DNA of 9,855 nt from an uncultured Oscillospiraceae bacterium (GTDB lineage: Bacteria; Bacillota; Clostridia; Oscillospirales; Oscillospiraceae): contig CAJTLK010000070.1 of assembly GCA_910577415.1 (NCBI GenBank), positions 1 to 9,855 on the forward strand, read 5' to 3'. Below the pieces are notes generated by a model that worked only from the letters and a program-made list of their open reading frames with translations, searched no databases and was not told the origin of the DNA. Of the stretch, positions 1 to 6,324 are shown one piece after another (the first letter of the stretch is position 1; each line of letters starts with the position of its first letter). Both the position numbers and the translations under genes were made by a program.

Positions 1-414
1 GTGGTGGACCTGATGCGCTGCGGCTTCGAGGTGCTGGTGGAGGCGGGCTACGAGCCGGAGAACGCCTACTTCGAGTGTATCCATGAGCTGAAGCTCATCG
101 TGGACCTCATCAACAAGGGCGGCGTGGCGGCCATGAACTACTCCATCTCCGACACCGCCGAATACGGCGAGTATGTCTCCGGCCCCCGCGTCCTCCCCGC
201 CGAGCAGGTGAAGGCCAATATGCGCGCCGTCCTCTCCGACATCCAGGACGGCACCTTCGCCGGCAAGTGGATCGCCGAGAATAAGAATGGCCGCACCTTC
301 TTCAACTCCAAGCGCGCCCAGCTCAAGAAGCACCCCATGGAAATCGTGGGCGAGGAGCTGCGCAAGAACATGATCTGGGGCGGCGACAAGGACCTGGACA
401 CCGCATCTAACTAA
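1..414 (+). CDS. ilvC: Ketol-acid reductoisomerase, C-terminal part (5' end outside window)
   Basis: This is the C-terminal 137 codons of ketol-acid reductoisomerase, which isomerises and NADPH-reduces acetolactate or acetohydroxybutyrate in valine, leucine and isoleucine synthesis. The family's helical C-terminal domain is plain: ECIHELKLIVDL at about residues 25-36 carries the Glu ligands for the two active-site Mg ions (E25 and E29 of this fragment), and SISDTAEYGEY at about 48-58 is the conserved substrate-contacting block. The family is usually about 330-340 residues, so roughly 200 N-terminal residues, including the NADPH-binding Rossmann domain, lie upstream of base 1. The GTG at base 1 is therefore an internal valine codon, not a start. 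The stop codon overlaps the ilvD ribosome binding site, so the two genes are co-transcribed and probably translationally coupled. Confidence 0.96.
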   Translation: MVDLMRCGFEVLVEAGYEPENAYFECIHELKLIVDLINKGGVAAMNYSISDTAEYGEYVSGPRVLPAEQVKANMRAVLSDIQDGTFAGKWIAENKNGRTFFNSKRAQLKKHPMEIVGEELRKNMIWGGDKDLDTASN

Positions 415-419
415 GGAGG
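413..419 (+). promoter_or_regulatory. ilvD ribosome binding site overlapping the ilvC stop
   Basis: AAGGAGG is a near-perfect Shine-Dalgarno sequence sharing bases with the ilvC TAA stop (412-414). It lies 9 bases before the ilvD ATG at 429. It fixes that start and suggests translational coupling. Confidence 0.85.
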
Positions 420-428
420 CACAGCCCC

Positions 429-2090
429 ATGCGAAGCGACAATGTGACCAAGGGCGCTGAGCGCGCCCCCAACCGCTCCCTCTTCTACGCCCTGGGCTAC
501 ACCAAGGAGGAGCTGGAGCGCCCCCTCATCGGCATAGTCTGCTCCCAGAACGAGATCGTACCGGGGCACATGAACCTGGATAAAATTTGCGAGGCGGTGA
601 AGGCCGGCGTCCGTCTGGCCGGAGGCACCCCCATCGAATTCCCCGCCATTGCCGTCTGCGACGGCATCGCCATGGGCCACATGGGCATGAAATACTCCCT
701 GGTCACCCGGGAGCTGATCGCCGACTCCACCGAGGCCATGGCCCTGGCCCACCAGTTCGACGGCCTGGTAATGATCCCCAACTGCGACAAGAACGTCCCC
801 GGCCTGCTCATGGCCGCCGCCCGGCTGAACATCCCCGCCATCTTCTGCTCCGGCGGACCTATGATGGCGGGCACCATGACCGATGGCCGCCGCACCTGCC
901 TTTCCCATATGTTCGAGGCGGTGGGCGCCTATAAGGCGGGCAAGCTGGACGAGGCGGGCCTCACCGAGTACGAGGAGAACGCCTGCCCCACCTGCGGCTC
1001 CTGCTCCGGGATGTACACCGCCAACTCCATGAACTGCCTCACCGAGGGCATCGGCTTGGCCCTCCGGGGCAACGGCACCATCCCCGCCGTCCACTCCGCC
1101 CGGCTGCGCCTTGCCAAGCACACCGGCATGCAGATCATGGAGCTGGTGAAGAAAAACATCCGTCCCCGGGACATTATGACCGAGGCCGCCTTCCACAACG
1201 CCGAGACCCTGGACATGGCCCTGGGCTGCTCTACCAACTCCATGCTCCACCTGCCCGCCATCGCCCATGAGTGCGGCATCGAGCTTTCCTTCGACTACGC
1301 CAACGAGATCTCCAAGCGCACCCCCAACCTCTGCCACCTGGCCCCTGCCGGGGACACCTATATGGAGGACCTGGAGCGGGCGGGCGGCGTATACGCCGTG
1401 ATGAAGGAGCTGACCAAAAAGGGTCTGCTGGACACCTCCCTGCTCACCGTCACCGGCAAGACCGTGGCGGAAAATCTGGAGGGCGTGGTCAACCTGGATG
1501 AGAACCTCATCCGCCCCATCGACAAGCCCTACTCCCCTTATGGCGGCATCGCCGTGCTGAAGGGTTCCCTGGCCCCCGAGGGCTGCGTGGTGAAGCAGTC
1601 CGCCGTGGCCCCGGAGATGATGGTCCACTCCGGCCCCGCCCGGGTCTTCGATTCCGAGGAGGACGCCATCGCCGCCATCTACGCCGGGAAGATCGTCTCC
1701 GGGGACGTGGTGGTCATCCGCTACGAAGGCCCCAAGGGCGGCCCCGGCATGCGGGAAATGCTCAACCCCACCTCCGCCATCGCCGGTATGGGGCTGGACA
1801 AGGAGGTGGCCCTCATCACCGATGGCCGCTTCTCCGGCGCCACCCGGGGGGCCTCCATCGGCCACGTCTCCCCCGAGGCGGCCCTGGGTGGCCCCATCGC
1901 CTTTGTGGAGGAGGGCGATACCATCGCCATCGATATCTCCAACCACACCATCGAGCTGGCGGTGGACGAGGCCACTCTGGCAGAGCGGAAGGCCAAATGG
2001 GTCTGCCCCGAGCCGAGGATCAAGAGCGGCTACCTTGCCCGGTACGCCAAGCTGGTGACCAGCGCGGCCAAGGGCGCGGTGCTGGAATAA
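429..2090 (+). CDS. ilvD: Dihydroxy-acid dehydratase
   Basis: This 553-residue protein matches the usual IlvD length of about 550-560. It dehydrates dihydroxy-isovalerate and dihydroxy-methylvalerate to the 2-oxo acids that are transaminated to valine and isoleucine, downstream of IlvC. Visible family signatures are IPNCDKNVPG (Cys119) and the CPTCGSCSGM block (Cys186, Cys189, Cys192), the regions that hold the catalytic Fe-S cluster in IlvD/Edd proteins. Also visible are EIVPGHMNL near residue 42, the metal-binding CDGIAMGH near 77, and the C-terminal GRFSGATRGASIGHVSPEA near 460-480. The ATG at 429 has a strong ribosome binding site, and the N-terminus (MRSDNVTKGAERAPNRSLFYALG) is typical. 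It is intact, 14 bases after ilvC, and last in its transcript. Fe-S dependence makes it likely to be oxygen-sensitive, in keeping with an anaerobe. Confidence 0.98.
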   Translation: MRSDNVTKGAERAPNRSLFYALGYTKEELERPLIGIVCSQNEIVPGHMNLDKICEAVKAGVRLAGGTPIEFPAIAVCDGIAMGHMGMKYSLVTRELIADSTEAMALAHQFDGLVMIPNCDKNVPGLLMAAARLNIPAIFCSGGPMMAGTMTDGRRTCLSHMFEAVGAYKAGKLDEAGLTEYEENACPTCGSCSGMYTANSMNCLTEGIGLALRGNGTIPAVHSARLRLAKHTGMQIMELVKKNIRPRDIMTEAAFHNAETLDMALGCSTNSMLHLPAIAHECGIELSFDYANEISKRTPNLCHLAPAGDTYMEDLERAGGVYAVMKELTKKGLLDTSLLTVTGKTVAENLEGVVNLDENLIRPIDKPYSPYGGIAVLKGSLAPEGCVVKQSAVAPEMMVHSGPARVFDSEEDAIAAIYAGKIVSGDVVVIRYEGPKGGPGMREMLNPTSAIAGMGLDKEVALITDGRFSGATRGASIGHVSPEAALGGPIAFVEEGDTIAIDISNHTIELAVDEATLAERKAKWVCPEPRIKSGYLARYAKLVTSAAKGAVLE

Positions 2091-2104
2091 TACGCGTAAA
2101 ACAG

Positions 2105-2143
2105 AAAAGGGAGCCTCCACCCGCCGGGTGGAGGCTCCCTTTT
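2105..2143. terminator. Bidirectional intrinsic terminator between ilvD and the DUF975 gene
   Basis: A perfect 18-bp stem (2105-2122 pairing with 2126-2143) closes on a 3-base loop. The outer four pairs are A-T, so T runs follow the hairpin on both strands: TTTTTCATTTT on plus, TTTTCTGTTTT on minus. It lies 14 bases after the ilvD stop and 25 bases after the minus-strand stop at 2169, so it can end both convergent transcripts. Confidence 0.93.
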
Positions 2144-2168
2144 TCATTTTCCTTCCGCAAACAGCGGC

Positions 2169-3041
2169 TCAGAGGACCGGACCGTCGCCGTTGGCGTTGG
2201 GGTCGTAGGTATAGCGCACAGGCGGCTGGGGCTGGGGCCTGTCATAGCCCCGCCCGGTGACGGCGTCATAGAAATTGGCCTGGGTGGCTCCCCGGTAGGG
2301 TCCCACCCACAGCATCAGGATGCCGCAGGTCATCACCCCCAGCAGCACCCAGCCAAAGAAGGACAGGTCCAGGGTAAATAGCTCCATCTTCCACCCCTTC
2401 ATGGCCGCCTTGCTCCGGCGGATGGCCTGCCGGGCAGTGCAGTTGGGGTCGTCCAGGATGAAGTAGTAGGCCAGACGGTAGCGCAGCCCCACCACCATGG
2501 CCGAAATGACAAAGCCCACCAGCATCAGCCAGTAGCCGGTCATGACCACGGCAAAGGCGTCCCCCTCCAGCACCAGTCCGACGACCATGATGGCCGCGCC
2601 GGGGAGAAGTCCCAGCAGCCCCCACAGGCACTCGAAGAAGAACATCAAAATGTAAGCCCACAGCACCCGCAGGGGCCTCTGGAAGCCGTCAAAAAGGTTG
2701 CCGATCCCGCTGGGTTCATTCCGGGCCAGACGAAGGCTGTAGGAGGTATAGCCAAAGCCCATCAAGGTGGAATAGAGATCCAGCAGCACCGACACCACGC
2801 CAAATAGCGCCACCCTTGGCACATTCTCCAGCACCACATACTGGAAGACATCCGCCGGCTCATACCCCATCATCAGGTATTCGGTCATCTCGGTAAACGG
2901 GTCGCCCAGGAGCCTGGGGATAACGGTGGTGAGGACCCCCGCCAGAAGGAGATAGACCAGGGAGACCAGAATGGGCGAGGGCTTCGCCCAGCGCATGCTG
3001 GCCCTGGCAGTCATCTTGGCCTCAATACGGTTAAAATACAT
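2169..3041 (-). CDS. DUF975 family integral membrane protein
   Basis: This 290-residue protein has about five hydrophobic segments (roughly 22-45, 74-100, 125-158, 162-187, 224-247), so it should sit in the cytoplasmic membrane. DUF975 signatures are clear in the C-terminal half: RYRLAYYFILDDP (187-199), AIRRSKAAMKG (206-216), LDLSFFGW (224-231) and WVGPYRGATQANFYD (245-259). The tail from about 262 is hydrophilic and rich in Pro, Gln and Tyr. The biochemical function of DUF975 is not known. The ATG at 3041 is preceded by AGAGGA at a 7-base spacing. The gene is last of the four minus-strand genes, 69 bases after the TPM-protein gene with no terminator between, so it is probably co-transcribed and may act with the other membrane proteins. 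Family assignment is confident; role is open. Confidence 0.9.
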   Translation of the reverse strand: MYFNRIEAKMTARASMRWAKPSPILVSLVYLLLAGVLTTVIPRLLGDPFTEMTEYLMMGYEPADVFQYVVLENVPRVALFGVVSVLLDLYSTLMGFGYTSYSLRLARNEPSGIGNLFDGFQRPLRVLWAYILMFFFECLWGLLGLLPGAAIMVVGLVLEGDAFAVVMTGYWLMLVGFVISAMVVGLRYRLAYYFILDDPNCTARQAIRRSKAAMKGWKMELFTLDLSFFGWVLLGVMTCGILMLWVGPYRGATQANFYDAVTGRGYDRPQPQPPVRYTYDPNANGDGPVL

Positions 3042-3110
3042 CGTTCATTCCTCTTTTCCGAAGGGAGGTCCCCTCCGTCCAATTTCTGTCTATGGGAAGG
3101 AAACGGCGTC

Positions 3111-4148
3111 TCAGCGTCGGCCTCCAAAGCCGCCGCCACGGCTGCCGCCGTGAAAGCCCCCTCCCCGTCCGCCGCTGAAACCGCCGCCACGGAAGCCTCC
3201 CCCATGGCTGCCGCCGAAGGAGCCGCCAAAGCCGCCCCGCGTCCCGGTTCCGGTGGGACGGCCTCCAAAGGTGCCGCCACCACGGCTGGGCTTCGCTCCC
3301 GCGCCGCCAAAGCCGGAGGTAAAGCCTCCGCCGCTCCCGGCAGAGGGGGGCGGAGGAGAATGCGGCGGAGAGGGCGGGGGCGCCACCCACCGCCGGCGGT
3401 ACCACCAGGACCCCGGACCGTGCCAGAAGAAGACCGGGCGGTAGACCACTGACGGAGCCGCCACGCCGTACCACCGGGTCCGGTAGGCGTTGAAGCGGGA
3501 GCGCTCAATGGCGGAGAGCAGGATAAAGATGACGACCAGGACAAGCACGGCAAAGCCCACGGCCAGAACGCCGTCTCCCACCGTGTCCATATCCAGCCTC
3601 CGCTCAGCGTTGCCCAGGCCGAAGTTGGCCCGGTAGACCCCGTCCAGGGCGGTATAAAAGTTGACGATATTCTCTCCGGCCAGCCCCTGCCGCCCCAGCT
3701 CCGCGCCAAGGTCGCTGTATACGGCGCTGGTGATGATGGTGGCAAAGTCGTTGCCGTAATTGAGGTAGTATTGCCCGTCGTCCACCGCCACCAGAAGAAT
3801 GGCATCCCCCTCCCCCAGGCCCATGTCGTTGGCCCACTGGTAGGTCAGGTTCTCCATGCTGGCGCCGTTGACAGTATCCACCGTCACCACCGCCGCCACG
3901 CTGTTATAGCGGTAGTCCCAGTTGGCGTTGTAGGTACAGATGGCCTTCTCCTGGTCCTCATCCAGCACCCCGGCGTCGTCCCGGAGATATCTGGTAAAGC
4001 CGGAAAGGCTCAGCGACGCGTCCAGGCCGTCGGCCATAGACACGTCCGCGCTGATGGGCTTCCTGGCCTGGCCCAGCAGAATGGCTGCCAGGATGGAGGC
4101 GATGAGCACCACGATCCCGGCATAGTAGGACTTGTCGTATTTTTTCAT
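3111..4148 (-). CDS. TPM-domain membrane protein with Pro-rich linker and Gly/Arg-rich tail
   Basis: This 345-residue protein has an N-terminal signal-anchor helix (about 9-26), a TPM domain (about 50-175), a second membrane helix (about 194-212) followed by Arg-rich sequence, a Pro-rich stretch (257-269) and a Gly/Arg/Phe repeat tail (271-345). TPM features are YLRDDAGVLDEDQ (54-66), AAVVTVDTVNG (85-95), MGLGEGDAILLVAVDD (109-124) and QYYLNYGNDF (126-135). TPM domains occur in YgcG-like proteins, in a photosystem II repair factor and in proteins described as phosphatases, so enzymatic activity cannot be assumed here. By charge distribution the TPM domain is predicted outside the cell and the tail inside. 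The ATG at 4148 has AAAGGTGG upstream. It lies 43 bases after telA in the same operon. The tail is low-complexity, so long open frames in other phases here are artefacts. Confidence 0.88.
   Translation of the reverse strand: MKKYDKSYYAGIVVLIASILAAILLGQARKPISADVSMADGLDASLSLSGFTRYLRDDAGVLDEDQEKAICTYNANWDYRYNSVAAVVTVDTVNGASMENLTYQWANDMGLGEGDAILLVAVDDGQYYLNYGNDFATIITSAVYSDLGAELGRQGLAGENIVNFYTALDGVYRANFGLGNAERRLDMDTVGDGVLAVGFAVLVLVVIFILLSAIERSRFNAYRTRWYGVAAPSVVYRPVFFWHGPGSWWYRRRWVAPPPSPPHSPPPPSAGSGGGFTSGFGGAGAKPSRGGGTFGGRPTGTGTRGGFGGSFGGSHGGGFRGGGFSGGRGGGFHGGSRGGGFGGRR
3114..3338 (-). repeat. Gly/Arg-rich GGX repeat tract encoding the TPM-protein tail
   Basis: These bases encode residues 271-345, a run of GGGF, GGS and RGGG units without a strict period. 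On the plus strand they appear as repeated gccgcc/cctcc motifs. Such tails are common after the last membrane helix of YgcG-like TPM proteins. The tract is prone to slippage and to misassembly. Confidence 0.8.
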
Positions 4149-4173
4149 GCTTCCACCTTTCCGGTGTTGTTCC

Positions 4174-4189
4174 GCCGCCCTGGGGCGGC
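4174..4189 (-). other. Small intercistronic hairpin between telA and the TPM-protein gene
   Basis: GCCGCC and GGCGGC arms (6 bp) close on a 4-base loop in the 43-base gap after the telA stop. No T run follows on the minus strand, so it is not a convincing terminator. It might affect mRNA processing or stability, or it may simply reflect GC-rich sequence. Confidence 0.3.
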
Positions 4190-4191
4190 TG

Positions 4192-5367
4192 TCAGCCCAT
4201 CAGCTCCAGCAGCTTTTGCTTCAGCTCTCCCTCGATGCGCCCCAGCTCGGCCTCCGCCTCTTTCCGCTTCTGGGCGCCCTCGGTCTGGATCTTCATCACC
4301 TCGTCCAGGGTGGAGATGAGCTGCTGGTTGGTGTGCCGCAGGGTCTCCACGCTGACGATGCTCTTCTCCGCCTCCTGGGCGGTGGCGATGGTGCCCATCT
4401 TCAGCGCGTCGGCGTTCTTTTGCAGCAGCTCATTGGTCATTTCCGTCACTGCAGTCTGGGCCGCGGTGGCCTGGCGGGAGTTCTCCAGCCCCAGCGCCAG
4501 CACCATCTGGCTCTTCCACAGGGGGATGGTATTCACCAGGGAGGACTGGATCTTCTCCAGCATCAGCGCGTCGTTGTTCTGGATGAGCCGCACCTGGGGA
4601 CCCATCTGAATGGACACCATCCGCGTCAGCTCCAGGTCGTGGAGCTTCTTTTCAAAGCGGTTGCACATATTGGCAAGGTCGTTGTACGCCTGGGCGTCCT
4701 CCTGGGCATTGGTCTCGGCGGCCTTCTTCCGCAGCTCCTCCAGCTCCCCGGCGCGCACCTCCTCCAGGCGGCGCTTGCCCGCCAGGATATACATGGTCAG
4801 CTCCTTATAATACCTGGTGTTCAGCGCGTACATCTCGTCCAGCATAGCCACGTCCTTCATCAGCGTGACCTGGTGGCCCTCCAGCACGTCCACGATCTTG
4901 TTTACGTTGGTCTCGGCCTTGGAGAACTGGGCCTTCATGGCCTGGATGTCGTTTTTCTTCTTCTGGAAAAAGCCCAGGATACCGCTCTTATCCTGTTTGC
5001 CGAAATTTTGCAGCTCTCCCACAAGTCCCGCCAAGGCGTCGCCCACCTGCCCCAGGTCCTTGGTGCGGACCTGGCCCAGGGCGCTTTCGGAAAACCCGGC
5101 GATGCTCTTTTGCGCGGCGGCGCCGTACTGAAGCACCACATTGGTGTCCCTCAGGTCGATCTTTCCGGCAAATTCGGCCACCGTCTTCTGCTCTTCCGGG
5201 GAAAGCATGGACTCGTCCAGCTTGACGGCGTTGGCGTCCCGCCTGGCAAGCTCGGCAGCCGCCGCCGCGGCGTCCACCGTCTCCGTTGCCTCCACGGTCA
5301 GCGCGGGGGCGGGGGCGGCCAGGTCGGGGGTCAACGTCAGCTCGGGGATCTGGTTGGCTTCACTCAT
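4192..5367 (-). CDS. telA: TelA/YaaN family protein (toxic anion resistance family)
   Basis: This 391-residue soluble protein has the usual length for TelA-family proteins and is mostly helical. After a low-complexity Ala-rich N-terminus (about 15-45) come family blocks: SGILGFFQKKKNDI (128-141), a long charged helical region (143-250), IQMGPQVRLIQNND (253-266), NTIPLWKSQMVLALGL (279-294) and VETLRHTNQQLISTLDEV (340-357). It ends in a Lys/Glu-rich probable coiled coil (366-390). Members are linked to tellurite and other anion resistance and to membrane stress, but the molecular activity is unknown and the resistance label should not be taken literally. The ATG at 5367 follows AAAGGAGAGG. Its first 8 bases overlap the end of xpaC, implying translational coupling. 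In Bacillus subtilis the homologue yaaN also follows xpaC. Confidence 0.93.
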   Translation of the reverse strand: MSEANQIPELTLTPDLAAPAPALTVEATETVDAAAAAAELARRDANAVKLDESMLSPEEQKTVAEFAGKIDLRDTNVVLQYGAAAQKSIAGFSESALGQVRTKDLGQVGDALAGLVGELQNFGKQDKSGILGFFQKKKNDIQAMKAQFSKAETNVNKIVDVLEGHQVTLMKDVAMLDEMYALNTRYYKELTMYILAGKRRLEEVRAGELEELRKKAAETNAQEDAQAYNDLANMCNRFEKKLHDLELTRMVSIQMGPQVRLIQNNDALMLEKIQSSLVNTIPLWKSQMVLALGLENSRQATAAQTAVTEMTNELLQKNADALKMGTIATAQEAEKSIVSVETLRHTNQQLISTLDEVMKIQTEGAQKRKEAEAELGRIEGELKQKLLELMG

Positions 5368-6112
5368 TGTTTTCCTCTCCTTTTATGGGGTTTACGGTCA
5401 GTTCTATCGTATCGTCATTCTGCTTTTCCCCCGCCTGGGCGAAGGGCTGCTCTCCCACCAGGCCCTCCCGGGCCAGGAGGGTCTCCATGACCTTGATGTC
5501 GGTGGCCACGTCCAGGGCCTCGTCACCAAAGAGGGCGTCCAGCTGCCGATCAAAGGCGGTGACCAGGATCTCCATCATCCCCTCCACCCGTGTCTTGGTG
5601 GAGTCGATATTCTCGCCGGAAATGCCCGCGTCGTCCATGCGGTCATAGGCGTTGAGGAGCTTTAAGGTGGTGGGCAGATAGTAGTTCATGAACTTGCGGA
5701 TCTGAGAAAGCTTCTCCGGGTGTGCCGCCACATGGGCCACGATCTTCTCGGTGTCCGCCTCCAGGCGGTCTATCTGAGCGGAGATGACAGGGTCCTGGAT
5801 GGCGTCGTTGAGCCGCTTCATCTCCCCGATGGCCCGGTCCCGCTCCACGATAAGCTCGGCGATGGCCGGGTCGTCGGTGACAACGCCCTTTTCCTCCGGC
5901 TTGGCTTCCTGGGTCTGGGGCGCCTCGCCGCTCCGCTTTTCATATTCCCTGTCCGGGAAAACAGCCTTGCCCAAAAAGGCCGCTCCGGCGGAGACCGCCG
6001 CCGCCAGCACGTAGTGGATGGGGCGGTAGAGGGGAAGCGTCAGTCCCCACAGCAGCCATGCCGCCGCCGCGAAGTAGAGCGGGGCGGAGGATCTCTTTAT
6101 CACCTTTGCCAT
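5360..6112 (-). CDS. xpaC: XpaC family membrane-anchored protein
   Basis: This 250-residue protein has two closely spaced N-terminal hydrophobic segments (about 11-28 and 33-50), a variable charged linker (52-80), then a helical cytoplasmic domain. The family core IRKFMNYYLPTTLKLLNAYDRM (138-159), followed by TRVEGMMEILVTAFDRQLDALF (174-195), is diagnostic. The family name, 5-bromo-4-chloroindolyl phosphate hydrolysis protein, comes from a Bacillus phenotype, and no catalytic motif is visible. The start chosen is the ATG at 6112, with AAGGGAGG ending 7 bases upstream. A TTG at 6136 would extend the frame by 8 residues but would place that ribosome binding site inside the gene. It is first in the minus-strand operon, about 50 bases from a strong promoter, and overlaps telA by 8 bases (ATGAGTGA), so XpaC may anchor TelA at the membrane (inference). 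Confidence 0.92.
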   Translation of the reverse strand: MAKVIKRSSAPLYFAAAAWLLWGLTLPLYRPIHYVLAAAVSAGAAFLGKAVFPDREYEKRSGEAPQTQEAKPEEKGVVTDDPAIAELIVERDRAIGEMKRLNDAIQDPVISAQIDRLEADTEKIVAHVAAHPEKLSQIRKFMNYYLPTTLKLLNAYDRMDDAGISGENIDSTKTRVEGMMEILVTAFDRQLDALFGDEALDVATDIKVMETLLAREGLVGEQPFAQAGEKQNDDTIELTVNPIKGEENNE

Positions 6113-6166
6113 GGCCCGGCCTCCCTTTCCATGCAAATTTTATAGGGACAAATTTTCCATGTTACT

Positions 6167-6195
6167 ATAATAGTCTTTCCTTCCTTGACTGTCAA
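6167..6195 (-). promoter_or_regulatory. Sigma-A promoter of the xpaC-telA-TPM-DUF975 operon
   Basis: On the minus strand a perfect TTGACA -35 (6190-6195) is separated by exactly 17 bases from a TATTAT -10 (6167-6172), five of six bases matching consensus. Transcription should begin near 6160, giving a leader of about 48 bases before the xpaC ATG at 6112. Confidence 0.82.
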
Positions 6196-6199
6196 GGAA
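6181..6199. promoter_or_regulatory. 19-bp inverted repeat over the operon -35 box (candidate operator)
   Basis: TTCCTTGAC-T-GTCAAGGAA is a perfect 9-bp inverted repeat around a single central base. It includes the entire -35 hexamer of the minus-strand promoter, so a bound dimeric regulator would block RNA polymerase. It lies upstream of the predicted start, so it is not transcribed from this promoter and should act as DNA. I cannot assign a regulator family. Confidence 0.6.
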
Positions 6200-6228
6200 A
6201 GGCGGCGGATGTTCACAAATCGTTTTCA

Positions 6229-6242
6229 CCTTTGAGCAAAGG
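6229..6242. repeat. Short inverted repeat upstream of the ilvA promoter
   Basis: CCTTTG-AG-CAAAGG is a 6-bp inverted repeat with a 2-base centre. It ends 13 bases before the ilvA -35 box at 6256. It could be an activator or repressor half-site pair, but it is short enough to occur by chance. Confidence 0.3.
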
Positions 6243-6255
6243 CATTTCCCAGCCG

Positions 6256-6284
6256 TTGACTTCCGGCGAAAAAGAGGGTATTAT
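6256..6284 (+). promoter_or_regulatory. Sigma-A promoter of ilvA, -10 overlapping the upstream ATG
   Basis: TTGACT (6256-6261) lies exactly 17 bases from TATTAT (6279-6284), giving five of six matches in each hexamer. The predicted start of transcription is near 6291. The -10 box covers two bases of the ATG at 6283, which would not be in this transcript. The resulting leader is only about 20-35 bases, too short for a T-box or peptide-leader attenuator. Confidence 0.68.
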
Positions 6285-6324
6285 GAAAAGGTCTATATCC
6301 ACCAGAAAGAAGATGGTCCCTTTG

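Noticed and set aside
1..3. GTG at the first base as a start codon
   Set aside because: The sequence from base 1 is mid-domain of ketol-acid reductoisomerase, so this is an internal valine codon.
411..2147. A 578-codon open frame on the minus strand opposite ilvD
   Set aside because: It is a shadow of GC-rich codon use in ilvD: Gly/His/Ala-rich with no family motif, and it runs through the terminator hairpin. ilvD is unmistakable.
3011..3805. Several long frames, on both strands, across the Gly-rich tail of the TPM protein
   Set aside because: Low-complexity GC-rich repeats keep all frames open. Only the frame 3111-4148 has a TPM domain, membrane helices and a sensible start.
4132..5490. 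A 452-codon plus-strand open frame opposite telA
   Set aside because: Its composition is Leu/Gly/His-rich antisense sequence with no recognisable domain, and it spans the telA/xpaC junction. telA has clear motifs and a ribosome binding site.
6113..6136. TTG at 6136 as the xpaC start
   Set aside because: The Shine-Dalgarno AAGGGAGG lies within this extension and is ideally spaced for the ATG at 6112.
6166..6171. A perfect TATAAT on the plus strand as an ilvA promoter
   Set aside because: No -35 resembling TTGACA lies 16-18 bases upstream. The hexamer overlaps the minus-strand -10, and a better plus-strand promoter lies at 6256-6284.
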